The position numbers and the translations under genes are program-made. 64,000 nucleotides of DNA from Maratus speciosus (Eukaryota; Arthropoda; Arachnida; Araneae; Salticidae): contig OZ010792.1 of NCBI GenBank assembly GCA_963932465.1, positions 283,509,836 through 283,573,835 of the forward strand. Direction: 5' to 3'. Of this stretch, positions 23,380 to 33,129 are shown one piece after another (position 1 is the stretch's first letter; every line of letters begins with the position of its first letter). The notes below the pieces were generated by a model. The model was not told the origin of the DNA. It did no database searches and saw only the letters and a program-made list of their open reading frames with translations.

Positions 23380-24950
23380 TGGCTACAACGTCTAGAATAC
23401 CTTGTGTGGGAATATGCTATCCAAACAACGCTAAAAATTTGCATCCCTTAAATGTGCGACGATACTGCTAAAATCCCAAATATCGATCACAGCGACATCT
23501 GCGGTATTTAGTATATTGTATAGACTAGCAATATCTCGCAGTTTGAGAAAATATCCTGCAGATGTCGCTGTGATCTGTATATTTCAGCAGCATCATTGCA
23601 CAGTTAAGGGATACAATATTTTAGCACTTTTTAAAGTATTAGAGGGATAGCCAATTTCCACACTATATATACAGCGCCTAGAAGATACAGTGTGGAAAAT
23701 GACTACAAAATAGTGCTAAAAAATTGAATCCCATAAATGTACAACGATGCTGAATAACAAGATGTCGATAGTAGCGCCATCGTAGTGATTTTAAAACGAT
23801 AGTCATTCTAAAAGAGACTCTTTAACCTATTTCATGTCATTCCTTAACTAAATTAGCTTATAACAGACCAGAATATCTTATATTTATAGTTTCCGATATT
23901 TAACATTCTATAATTTTTGAAAACTCAGTGTTTATATTGAAAAGAGTTACGAGATGGCGCTTGTATTAGCATATTGCCGCTGAGCATTGTTGGAGATTTA
24001 TGGGATACAAGTTTTTAGCACTTTTTAAAGCATTATAGGAATAGCCGTTTTCCACACTGTATCTTCTAGGCGCTGTATTATAGCTCCGTTATAGGCTTAG
24101 ATTATATGTTGTAGAAATCGACTATCCCAGCAATACTTAAAAAAGCGCGGAAATAGTGAATCCCTTAAATGTACAACGATGTTGAATTCCAAACAGTCAT
24201 TTACAGCGACATCTGCAGGATATTTTTTAAAGAAGAAAGAAACACGTGTAATGCACCGCTATAGCGTCTAGAATACATACTGTGGAATTTTGCTATCCAA
24301 GCAGCGCTAAAAAGTTGTATCCCTTAAATGTGCACTGACGCTGAAATCCAGGGAGCTGATCGCAGCGACATCTGTGATAAACTTTCAAAGTAAACATCGT
24401 ATTATTACAGCGGGCTTGACGCCAAGCACACAGGTCAGATGTATGTTAATAAAATGTAAAAAAAAAAACGCTACAGCGTCTAGACCAAATTATAGCGCCT
24501 AGAATATATAGTGTGGAAATTGGCTATCCCTGTAATACTTAAAAAAAGGTCAAATATTGTATACTTAAATGTGCAACGATGCTGCTGAAATATACAAATC
24601 GCAGCGACATCTGCAGGATATTTTCTATAACTGAAAGATATTGCTAGTCTATACAATGTAATACGAAAATCCCGCAGATTTCGCTGCGATCGACACTTGG
24701 AATTTTAGCAGTATCGTCGATAATTTACGGGATACAAATTTTTAGCGTTGTTTAATAAAATATTTCCACACTAGGTATTCTAGACGCTGTGTCCAAATCG
24801 TCATGAAGTTTTAGGAAATATCCTGCAGATATCGCTGTGATCGACTCATTGGATTTCAGCATCATTTGAAATTTAAGAGATCCAATATATTAGCACTTTT
24901 TAAAGTGTTACTGGGATAGCCGATTTCCACACTATATATTCTAGGCGCTG
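23380..24950. repeat. Array of alternating inverted modules
   Basis: Several short modules recur in both orientations: GATCACAGCGACATCTGCAG (23,486; 24,205; 24,358; 24,600; inverse at 23,553, 24,662, 24,815); CCCTTAAATGTGCAACGATG with CTGAAAT (23,448; 23,735; 24,165; 24,325; 24,565; inverse at 23,590, 24,000, 24,725, 24,870); TTTTTAGCACTTTTTAAAG; and ATTCTAGGCGCTGTA. Spacing is irregular, so it is not a simple satellite. The same parts are shuffled as if built from repeated hairpin units. No coding. Confidence 0.8.
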
Positions 24951-24953
24951 TAG

Positions 24954-25345
24954 CACCGCGGTAGCCTGTCTTTTTCGTTTACCTCGGAGTAGATATAGAT
25001 GAAGTCATTTGTAGCCGTTCCTAAACTGTGGCCAACAACATATAAGGCCAGTTTATAACGTCACACGGAGTTGATTATCTGTACACGGCAATGGACACAA
25101 AAAACATCGGCTCGCGGCTTTGTACTAATCATCGTGTAAAGATGATCCAACTCTGAGACTAACGAAAAAGACAGGCTACCGCTGTGGGTCCGATTCTTCT
25201 TTTTTTGCAGACCGCTGGAGTCACGTGATGCTCGAATGCACCAAAGAAGGTGCGTGAAAAGAGCATCACGTGACTCCAACGGTTTGTAAAAAAAGAAGAA
25301 TCGGATCCACCGCGGTAGCCTGTCTTTTTCGTTAGCCTCGATCCA
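24954..25345. repeat. Nested palindromes
   Basis: GCGGTAGCCTGTCTTTTTCG at 24,958 and 25,313, with the inverse near 25,163-25,182, frames an inner palindrome 25,184-25,310. In the latter GTGGGTCCGATTCTTCTTTT pairs with AAAAGAAGAATCGGATCCAC and GAGTCACGTGATGCTC with GAGCATCACGTGACTC. The frame on the minus strand at 25,061-25,279 is a by-product. Confidence 0.85.
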
Positions 25346-25639
25346 ACTGCGTGTGACTTTTAAACATCATGAACTGGCCTATTATGTCATTGGTCGCGCT
25401 AACACCCTCCCTCCTGCGTCCACCGTATATAGCGGCATCTTGTACTGGAGACTGCTAAATGGGCTGCTATCGGTCAAAATCAAGAGAGAAAAGGGCAGAA
25501 GAGAGGGAAATAACTCGTTTTTTTTTTTTTTGGTAACTAGTTTTTCACACGGGAAGATTGACATGTCTGTTCTTCTCTTTTCATAACTTCATGGTGGTGA
25601 AATACGCCAAAGCATCCTAAATATCTGAGAAAGTCTTGA

Positions 25640-25785
25640 TTCGCGTCACGAAAACATCACACAAAGCAGGCAAAGCAAAGAAACAAAATCATTCATCGGC
25701 TCGTGAATATGAACGAGCCAATGAATGATTTTTCTTCTTTGTTTTGCCTGCTTTGTGTGACGTTTTTCTGACACGTGTCAAGGCT
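25640..25785. repeat. Fold-back repeat
   Basis: Arms pair around about 25,708: ATCACACAAAGCAGGCAAAG with CTTTGTTTTGCCTGCTTTGT, and ATCATTCAT.GGCTCGT with ACGAGCCAATGAATGAT. The loop is only a few bases. Confidence 0.8.
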
Positions 25786-25815
25786 TTCTCCAATATTTAA
25801 AGGGCGTTGAATAGG

Positions 25816-25989
25816 CCGGGATTAAGATAGATATTTCGCTATTAGCGGGATGGGATTGATCAATCAGACGTCTGCATTTTTCCAAACTTTTTGATGTTTG
25901 CAGTAAACACCGAAAAGCCTGCAAGGATAAAGGCTACTGATTGGTCAATGTAATTTTACTAACAGAGAAAAATTTATCTGGATCCCGGA
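25816..25989. mobile_element. Fold-back MITE with GGGAT..AGATA ends
   Basis: CCGGGATTAAGATAGATATT, then TCGCTATTAGCG, is mirrored by CTAACAGAGAAAAATTTATC followed by TGGATCCCGGAC. Inner blocks TGATCAATCAG and CTGATTGGTCA also pair. Same family as 22,531-22,849. Confidence 0.75.
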
Positions 25990-26167
25990 CATTAACTTTG
26001 GTTGGTTAAAACAATTTTGAATAAAATCAAATCAGGAAGCCAATGTTTGTTAACTTTTCTGGTTAGTTTAATTGAAATCTTCCTCGTCTATTACTGTAAA
26101 CTGAGTTACCGTACTTTGGACAAAAAATTGAATATACACGACTTGTGCATATGTCACCACTCTAACA

Positions 26168-26357
26168 CAGTGTTGCCAGATGGGCTACTTTTTTTAACTC
26201 AGATACTTGATTGGCACCACTTTTTTGAAATTGTAAAATGTGCCTTATTTAATGACATATTAATTAAGGCGAAAACAATGGGAATTTTACCGTTTATAAT
26301 AAGTGCTGGCAATCAAGAAATCTGAATTTAAAAAAAAGTAGCCCACTGGCAACACTG
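26168..26357. mobile_element. hAT MITE with 8-bp target duplication
   Basis: CAGTGTTGCCAGATGGGCTA at the left and TAGCCCACTGGCAACACTG at the right, flanked by perfect CTCTAACA duplications (26,160-26,167 and 26,358-26,365). 190 bp, non-coding. An 8-bp duplication with CAG/CTG ends is diagnostic of hAT mobilisation. Confidence 0.93.
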
Positions 26358-26447
26358 CTCTAACATATAAATGTTCTGTGTTATGATCATGATTCTAAGT
26401 GCAGTTGGTTAAATTTGAGTATCTGGGCATTAGAGAAAGCAATAGTG

Positions 26448-26577
26448 GCCCACTGTGGCTGAGTGGATAAGACACAATGCCGCTAATCGCTTGAGAGCGT
26501 AGGTGGAAGCAGATTCGAATCCCGCCGTGATCCGCATGTGATAAGATGTATGTGTTCAATAAATCAAACAAACAAGC
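26448..26577 (+). mobile_element. tRNA-derived SINE
   Basis: It contains a good pol III A box, TGGCTGAGTGG (26,456-26,466), and B box, GATTCGAATCC (26,512-26,522), in a tRNA-like head, followed by a tail with TGTGTTCAATAAATCAAA. AAGCAATAGTG flanks it at 26,437-26,447 and 26,578-26,588, a perfect 11-bp target duplication. The duplication and the extra 3' tail make this a retroposed SINE, not a tRNA gene. The internal promoter looks intact. Confidence 0.88.
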
Positions 26578-27862
26578 AAGCAATAGTGAAAGGTACAGTT
26601 GGCATGGAAACAACGACTTCTTTAATTCGTATAGAAAATTAATGAATAGTAGTAAATGACTCAAGTTTAAAATGTAGGCAAATGGTCTGGAAATATCAAT
26701 GGCTCCCATCTAGTATTTCACAAAATTAATTTAATAGATTCACATGATTTGTAACTTGATGCAACACTTAACTAATGAAAATTCTGCAACAAGACTTATG
26801 TAGGTAGATCTTTTGAATGAATAATTCAGAATTCTGAGAACAAAACGAAGTTCTTAAGGCTCTTCCTCACACCCCCCCTCAAAAAAGGAAATACGATAGA
26901 AAGATATAAGAATTTGGATAGCTTCAATATGTCTGTGATCTTTTGTCAGAGTTCAGAAAAAGAGTCTGGGCATAAAAAAAACAAATTTAACGAACGATAA
27001 GACTATAGATTTCAGGCAATTTTTAACCGAAAAATATTTAATTCTAATGTATATGTGGCTTTAATAATAGACTATTAAAGATAATCAATTTAGGGGAAAT
27101 TTTATAGTAAATTAATATCCTCACATTTATGCAAATAGGTATGGATAAACAGACTTGAGTAAAATTACATATTTATTCTTTCTTCTCTATAACACGATCT
27201 AAATGAAGATGAAGTTATATGTACAGTTTATATCTTTAAATTTTTAGATTTTTTTTATCAAAAACGTTCCTTTATTATGCCTAGAATTGCTAGATTTACA
27301 GATCTTCGATTCTTTAGATGCCTGCGGGTTTTCATTCTCGGATTAACCGTAGGTATTTGTAAAGGTAAATTTATTTTGCAAAACCGTCAGCAAAAAAAGT
27401 TAAAAAAACAATTAACTGACAGACTAACTGTAAATATATATTTTATTTCGACTCTGTTTTTTACTAAATTTTCATCTTTCGTAGAAAATTTTAAGGAGAT
27501 ATAAATTGAGAAAGACTGATACTTTGAAAGAAGAAATTGACTTTCCTTACTTTTAAATTATTAATCACTATAAAAAATGAATGATAGGTAAACAAAATGT
27601 ATAATATTGTGTTTGCTCCCTGCTTATAAAGGCTATACAAGGACTAATTTAAATTTGAGCTAGTAGAATTATTTCAGTTATATATCATTTGTTTTAAAAA
27701 AAGAACTGATATCTACTAAAAAACAACTTTTCAAAAGTAAAAAATAAGCCAAGCAAAAAAAAAAAAAAAGAAAAAAAAAAGAAAAAAGGTGAAAGTTGTG
27801 GCTAAAAAATAGTGTGATATCAAATTTCCAAGCTTATATTGCGGTACTTATTTAACATTTTT

Positions 27863-28207
27863 TTATAAAAATTTACCATATGTAAGTCGAGTACCTAAGT
27901 ATGCGTTGATAGAAAGCCTTTTCTCCTTTACTAAATACATCATAACGTGTTTCTGAAAATTAATTTTTTTAAAATTATGCATGATGGGCTTGGCGGCCAT
28001 CTTTCCATATTTTACACAAATTTCTAAGCTCAATATACCCTGATGAACGGAATGTAGTAATTTTAATATATATTCACGGCCTTCCTCTGGTACGATCACT
28101 CTATGTCCCCACAATAGACAATTTTCTAGACGGGAAATTTCCTTCCTTTTACAAAAATATGGTTGATATTCTTCTTGTTTAACCTTTCGCGGCCACCCAT
28201 GTAACAC
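27863..28207 (-). pseudogene. pol: gypsy integrase N-terminal (zinc-binding) fragment
   Basis: It continues in the RT frame after an in-frame TAG at 28,208-28,210. Readable parts are LLWGHRVIVPEEGREYILKL followed by LHSVHQGI, the start of the gypsy integrase HHCC zinc finger (usually LH..H.GI..MK). After this the expected Cys-x2-Cys and DDE motifs are not recognisable, and at about 27,863 the element passes into foreign sequence. Confidence 0.75.
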
Positions 28208-29727
28208 CTACTCTAAAATTTGTTTAGTTATAGGATTATCAATTGTCCACTTTGCAATCGTTTTAGAAGTAACAGGTCTATTATCATTATTTGAAACGAA
28301 CATTATTTCCGCAGGATTACTGACTATATTTACAATTTCTAGGAGAGGTAATCTACTTAATGCGTCAGCATTTTTATTATTTTTACCTTCGCGATACTCA
28401 ATTGTATAATCATACCCAGCTAACATTAACAACCATCTCAGCATTCTAGGTGATAATGTATCAGGTACCTTTTTAACCGGATCAAATAATCTAATTAAAG
28501 GTTTATGATCTGTTATAATTTTAAAATGTTTTCCAGCTAAATATTGGTGAAATTTAGTGACACTAAACATTACAGATAAAGCTTCTTTATCAATCATTGC
28601 AAAATTTCTTTCAGTTTTGTTTAAAGTTCTAGAAGCATAAGCAATAGGTTTCTCTTTACCCTCAACAATGTGGCTTAAAACTGACCCTATACCATATTCA
28701 GAAGCATCACAGTTTAAAACTATATCTTTGTTTACATCATATAATTCTAAAACAGGAGATGTACATAATAATTGTTTAACTTTTTGAAACGTATTTTCAT
28801 GCTTTTCTGACCATGTCCACTTTACATTATTATCTAATAATCTATGTAAAGGTTCTAAAACATCTGAAATATTAAGCAGGAAGTTTCTATAATAAGAAAT
28901 TAAGCCTACAAATGAACGCAATTGTGATACATTATTTGGAATAGGAGCATTCAAAATAGCATTAACTTTTTCTGGAATAAGTCTAATTTCTTCCTGAGAT
29001 ATTTTATGTCCTAAATATGAAACTTCCGAAACCATAAATTTTAATTTTTCCTTATTTAATCTTATACCATGCTCAGAAAAGCATTTCAGAACATTTTCAA
29101 CTCTTTCAGAATGTTCTGATTCATTACTAGCACTAATAATAACATCATCTAAAAATACACCAACATATTCAAAAATTTTTAAAGTTTGTTCAATTTTTCT
29201 TTGGAACATACCAGGAGCCCATTTTACCCCAAATGCTAATCGTAACACATTAAACAAATCTTTATGAGTATTTATAGTCAAAATTTTACTACTTTCGTTA
29301 TCTACAGGTTGTTGTAAATAAGCATCTTTTAAATCCAAAACAGTAAAAATTTACCACCTGATAATTTAGAAAATAATTCTTCCATCCTAGAAAGAGGATA
29401 ATTATCATTTTCAGTATTAGCATTAACTGTTGCTCTGTAATCACCACATATTCTAACAGAACCATTGGGCTTAGGAACAATTACTATAGGACTAGCCCAT
29501 TCTGAATGATCAACAGGTTTTAATATACCCTCATTAGTTAATCGTTCCAATTCTACATCAGTAGCTTTTCTCAAAGCAAAAGGAACAGGCCGAGACTTAA
29601 GAAAAATTGGTTTTGCATCTTTTTTCAATTTTATTGACACGGCAGGACCCTTGATTGTCCCGATCCCGTCAGCAAAAACATTAGGAAAATTTCTAATTAA
29701 ATCATCTTTCGAAATGCTTTTAATCAT
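28208..29727 (-). pseudogene. pol: gypsy reverse transcriptase and RNase H
   Basis: The RT starts about MIKSISKDDLIRNFPNVFAD and shows the gypsy signatures ILKPVDHSEWASPIVIVPKP, GDYRATVNANTENDNYPLSR and LDLKDAYLQQ. A frameshift near 29,335 splits it. Motif C is FLDDVI rather than the usual Y-x-DD, which keeps both catalytic Asp. RNase H follows with LNCDASEYGIGSVL, TERNFAMIDKEALSVMFSV, ITDHKPLIRL and NADALSRLP. It copies element RNA into DNA and removes the template in the retrotransposon particle. The frameshift and downstream stop make it non-functional here, yet most of it is well preserved. Confidence 0.93.
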
Positions 29728-29729
29728 AC

Positions 29730-30303
29730 ATTAGGCCAAAATAATTTTGATGCTTTTAACCAAGTTTTTCCGATTAGACTCGGACCCTCCTCTTTAATAA
29801 CTAATATTCTTAAATCCAGAATACAATAATCATTAACAACAGCATTTACTTTTAATTCCCCCAAAACAGTTAAAGAATCTTTAGTATAAGTTTGCAACTT
29901 AATATTTGGATTTAATTAAAGGCAGCTTACCTGAGAACAATTTATGAGCAACACTTTTACTTACGATAGTATGAGCCGCACCACTATCAATTTCAAATTG
30001 TATATTTACACCATTTATTTTAACCAATTTTATCCATGACACCTTATTAGAGTTGTCGTCCATGAAATTTAAACAATATTCTTCCTGAACAGTTTTAATT
30101 TTTCTGTTCTTAAAAGGTTTCTCACTTTTCATTCCAGATTTTCTATTACGACAACAAATTTTTAAATGCCCCAATCGATGACAGAAATGGCATTCTGCAG
30201 ATTTAAAAGGGCAAAACTTGGGATTATGATTTTTAGAACATCTGTAACACGGTTTCTCAGGCGCGAATTTATCTTCTTTAGGCTTAGGTGCATGAGCGAA
30301 CTT
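29730..30303 (-). pseudogene. pol: gypsy nucleocapsid and aspartic protease
   Basis: Directly after the TAG ending gag, the same frame continues with a zinc-knuckle region: CYRCSKNHNPKFCPF and CHFCHRLGHLKICCR. The protease follows with FEIDSGAAHTIVSKSVA, which carries the D-S-G-A active-site motif. The frame closes near 29,899. The rest of the protease and the linker to RT are readable in another frame (ILVIKEEGPSLIGKTWLKAS), so one frameshift lies near 29,930. Confidence 0.85.
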
Positions 30304-30900
30304 CTAAACTTTCGTTTTCTCTCCTTTAGAAACACGCACTTGATTGACAATCGTAGTATCTCCGATGTGTAGGGATTTCACTCCAGCCTCAGCTATCTCA
30401 AATGACTCAGCTATTTCTATCGCTGTTTGGAACGTTAAATCTTTAGAATCCAGTAATTTTTGCTGTATCTTCTCATCCTGTATCCCAAATACCAACTGAT
30501 CACGGAGGTGATCATTAAACGTATTTCCGAAGTTGCAATATTCGGATAACCGACGCAAATCTCGTACGAAATCGGCTATATTCTCTCCTTGCTTCCTTAG
30601 TCGTTTCTGGAACTTAAATCGTTCCACAATTTCACTAGGGAGTGGTGAAAAATGATCCTTAGCTTTCTTTAAAAGATCCTCGTAACTGATTTCTTTCAGC
30701 GTATTCGGAACAATAATATCTCGTAAAATAGCAAAAGTTGTTGTTCCAACAGTGCTTAGTAAAATATTCTTCTTCATTTCATCATTTTTGATGCTATTCG
30801 CTGAGAAATAAAAATCTATTTTTTCGACGTAAATAGTCCAAGGAACATTCGCATTATATTCTTCTAAGCGTCCCAGAGAAATTATTTCTTTATCGGCCAT
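30304..30900 (-). pseudogene. gag: gypsy gag (capsid)
   Basis: The likely start is ATG at 30,900 (MADKEIISLGRLEEY), since the residues upstream are an A-rich artefact. The capsid-type core includes LLSTVGTTTFAILRDIIVP, RFKFQKRLRKQGENIADFVR and DLRRLSEYCNFG, typical of arthropod Ty3/gypsy gag. It stops at an in-frame TAG (30,304-30,306) just before the zinc knuckles, which continue in the same frame. It would form the intracellular particle. Confidence 0.88.
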
Positions 30901-30975
30901 TTTTCGTGCCACTTTTTCTTTTTCTCTTTCGAAAAAAAAAAAAAAATTTTTTTTCACAACATTTCAATTTGGGTT

Positions 30976-30995
30976 AAATCCTATTTTCGTCGCCA
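30976..30995 (-). promoter_or_regulatory. Primer-binding-like site
   Basis: On the minus strand TGGCGACGAAAATAGGATT starts a few bases after the 5' LTR. The TGG start and position fit a tRNA primer-binding site. Which tRNA is not determined. Confidence 0.6.
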
Positions 30996-30998
30996 CTA

Positions 30999-31264
30999 TT
31001 ATATCGCCACACTCTTATTATAGCTCTTAACTAATTACTCTTAACTAAGGAAGAATGCATAACTATAAGATTACTTATAGTTTATTATTTACATTATTTA
31101 CAGCAGCTGCTAAATGCAGCTCTCAGAACAAAACACATCTTACAACTGCGCAGAATATTCTCGGCTACATGCAAAGCCTCGCAAATCTCAAACTCTCTCT
31201 CTTTGTGGTGCTGCCATCTTTTAATAAAGATCGCTACTAATTGTGATTTGGTTGGGATATAACA
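30999..31264 (-). repeat. 5' LTR of the gypsy element
   Basis: 266 bp, near-identical to 19,070-19,335. It would hold the promoter. Confidence 0.92.
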
Positions 31265-31971
31265 ATATATATCCGATATTTATTTTCAAAATATCACGAA
31301 GTTTGATATTTTCAATATTTTCATATATTTGACATTAATTTACAAAATATTGCGTATGATATTTTTGATATTTTCAGCCAAAACAAGTGTAAATGAACTT
31401 TTTTATCTGTTATTGATTGTGCCATTCTGTAGATAAGAATTTTTGCTTTGGCAGGCCGTTTTTAGATAGTACAACTTTGAAGCTGAATTTTTAAATGTAG
31501 AATGCAGAATATGATTATATGGGACAATATTTACAAAAAACAGCTATTGAAAGATAAACTGTCTAATTTAGAAACATTATTCAGAGCTTCATTAGAATAT
31601 GTTCTGTTTTTGGTTTTCTTTAGTTTAAACTACACAACAGGTTAGAGAATGAAAAAGCACACAAGCTTACATTTATTTTCAAATTTTTCCATAAAAACAA
31701 AATATTTTTTAGTATAAAACACAAGTTTTTCTGGAAACTTGATAATTAATCCATTGTTTGTTTTTTGCAAGCCTGAAAACCAATTTGTGTCTGTTTTCAA
31801 TTAGTTGATCTTCAATTCTGTTACATTTATGTAAGAAACTTATAAGTGAAAAAAAAATAGATTTAGAAAATTTTTTTATTAAGTTTTCATGCTAAATGCA
31901 ATATGTTTTATTTTCTAATTTATATTAGGTCTGAAAATACTTATAATTGTCAATAACATGACTATTTTTAA

Positions 31972-32171
31972 CACTAGAACGCCCGGAAGGAGTCGATTCG
32001 ACTCCGACCACATCAATAAATGTCCATTGGAGCCAGAATTTTTTTCGTAAAATAAGTTAAATTTAAGCAACGCAGAAGTACGTTAAATAAATCAGTTAAA
32101 TAATTTAAAATAAAAATTCTGGAGTGAAATATTTTTATGAAAATTGAGTAAAATTTCCGGGCGTTCTAGTG
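31972..32171. mobile_element. piggyBac-type MITE, TTAA flanked
   Basis: CACTAGAACGCCCGGAA and its exact inverse TTCCGGGCGTTCTAGTG bound a 200-bp element between TTAA copies (31,968-31,971; 32,172-32,175). A palindrome GGAGTCGATTCGACTCC lies just inside the left end. Near-perfect ends suggest relatively recent movement. Confidence 0.93.
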
Positions 32172-32718
32172 TTAAAATATCGGATATATATCGAAAATAT
32201 CGGATATATATCGAAAATATCGGATATATATCAAAAATATCGGATATATATCAAAAAATCTTTTTATTTTTGATATTTTCGAAAATATCATGATATTTAC
32301 GAACCCTGATTCCAGCACATTCAGAAAACTGTAAAAAAACTTTAAAGTTTATTAAGATGAAAGATTAGAAAATGCAGAACTCATTTGAAAACACAATTTC
32401 TGCATTTATCATCAATACTTGGGAAAATATCCGAATTATTTTTGTTCGGCGATTCAGCCCAGTATATGATTTATAGATCTGAATTTCTACTTCATCATCT
32501 GATAAAATTTATTTAAATGCATAGCACAGTTGAAAATTCACATTCGGCAATTTCCGTCAACAAATGGAAAAGTACTTGGGTGTAGCCGAGTATACTATCT
32601 ATCGAATTTCATACACATGAAGTAATATGAAAAAAAAAATAGTTAAATTTTAAAACGCGTACTACAACTGAAAACGCACTTCCAGCAATTATTCATCGCA
32701 GGCAGTAAGTACTATAGC

Positions 32719-32916
32719 CAGTGGTGTAGCCGTAAAAAACACAGATGGTATGCGCTCAAAGCAGAGGGTATACGCTCAAGGCAGAGCGTAGTAGAGTAGA
32801 AGCAGAGAGAGAGTATATACTATAGCTATCTTGAGAAACAGAGGGAATACGGTGTTCCTTAAAAAAATCCAGAAGGTATACAGCGTATACCCCGTATACC
32901 CTCCACTACACCCCTG
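32719..32916. mobile_element. hAT MITE with 8-bp duplication
   Basis: CAGTGGTGTAGCCGTA on the left and CTCCACTACACCCCTG on the right form imperfect inverted ends. Flanks ACTATAGC (32,711) and ACTGTAGC (32,917) match at 7 of 8. The interior is rich in GTATAC and CAGAG repeats. Confidence 0.8.
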
Positions 32917-33129
32917 ACTGTAGCCAAATACTTTTCTGTATCTCTGTAAATGAACGATTAATTATGTATATGACAGATTCTACAGTAAGCGGCTTGTAGT
33001 ACACCTCTCCAGATAATCACTTTTTGGTGCCGTTCGCACCTAGCGTCGAGACGTGGTGCATTTTGTAGCCCTATACGTAAAAGTTAGAGAACCAATAAAA
33101 TTTCTCTGTTAAAATCATATTTCATATAT

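Larger units (their letters stand above)
19986..27862. other. 7.9-kb repeat block replacing the gypsy integrase core
   Basis: The left edge reads CAGTGGTGGGATTCAAATAA, then CAACCGGTTC, which looks like a hAT terminal repeat placed exactly where the integrase frame stops. No matching inverse end was found at the right edge near 27,850-27,870, so either the partner was deleted or the block grew by successive insertions. Contents are listed separately. 20,000-22,530 has nothing recognised except a TA microsatellite, and 26,589-27,862 has nothing recognised except A-rich runs. Confidence 0.6.
19070..31264 (-). mobile_element. Ty3/gypsy LTR retrotransposon, interrupted
   Basis: Two 266-bp LTRs (19,070-19,335 and 30,999-31,264) bound gag, protease, RT/RNase H and integrase pieces on the minus strand. 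A 5-bp ATATA duplication flanks it (19,065-19,069; 31,265-31,269), inside AT-repeat sequence so only weakly informative. A primer-binding-like site and a polypurine tract are in the right places. About 7.9 kb of unrelated repeats (about 19,987-27,850) replaces the integrase core. Stops and frameshifts make it non-functional. Confidence 0.92.
18989..32308. mobile_element. hAT-type element split by a gypsy retrotransposon
   Basis: CAGGGTTCGTTGATATATAT at 18,989 is matched by ATATTTACGAACCCTG ending at 32,308. Flanking 8-mers TTTCCAAC (18,981-18,988) and ATTCCAGC (32,309-32,316) agree at 6 of 8, as for an aged hAT duplication. Without the inserted gypsy element it would be about 1.1 kb. Both subterminal regions are arrays of GATATATATC / ATCGGATATATATC motifs (19,005-19,069; 31,265-31,375; 32,177-32,295). 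A piggyBac-type MITE (31,972-32,171) also sits inside. No transposase is seen. Confidence 0.75.

Noticed and set aside
23380..24950. CRISPR-like array
   Set aside because: Repeats occur in both orientations at irregular spacing in a eukaryotic transposon-rich setting; no cas genes.
26448..26530. Possible tRNA gene
   Set aside because: Pol III boxes are good, but an 11-bp target duplication and extra tail identify a SINE; the acceptor stem does not close well.
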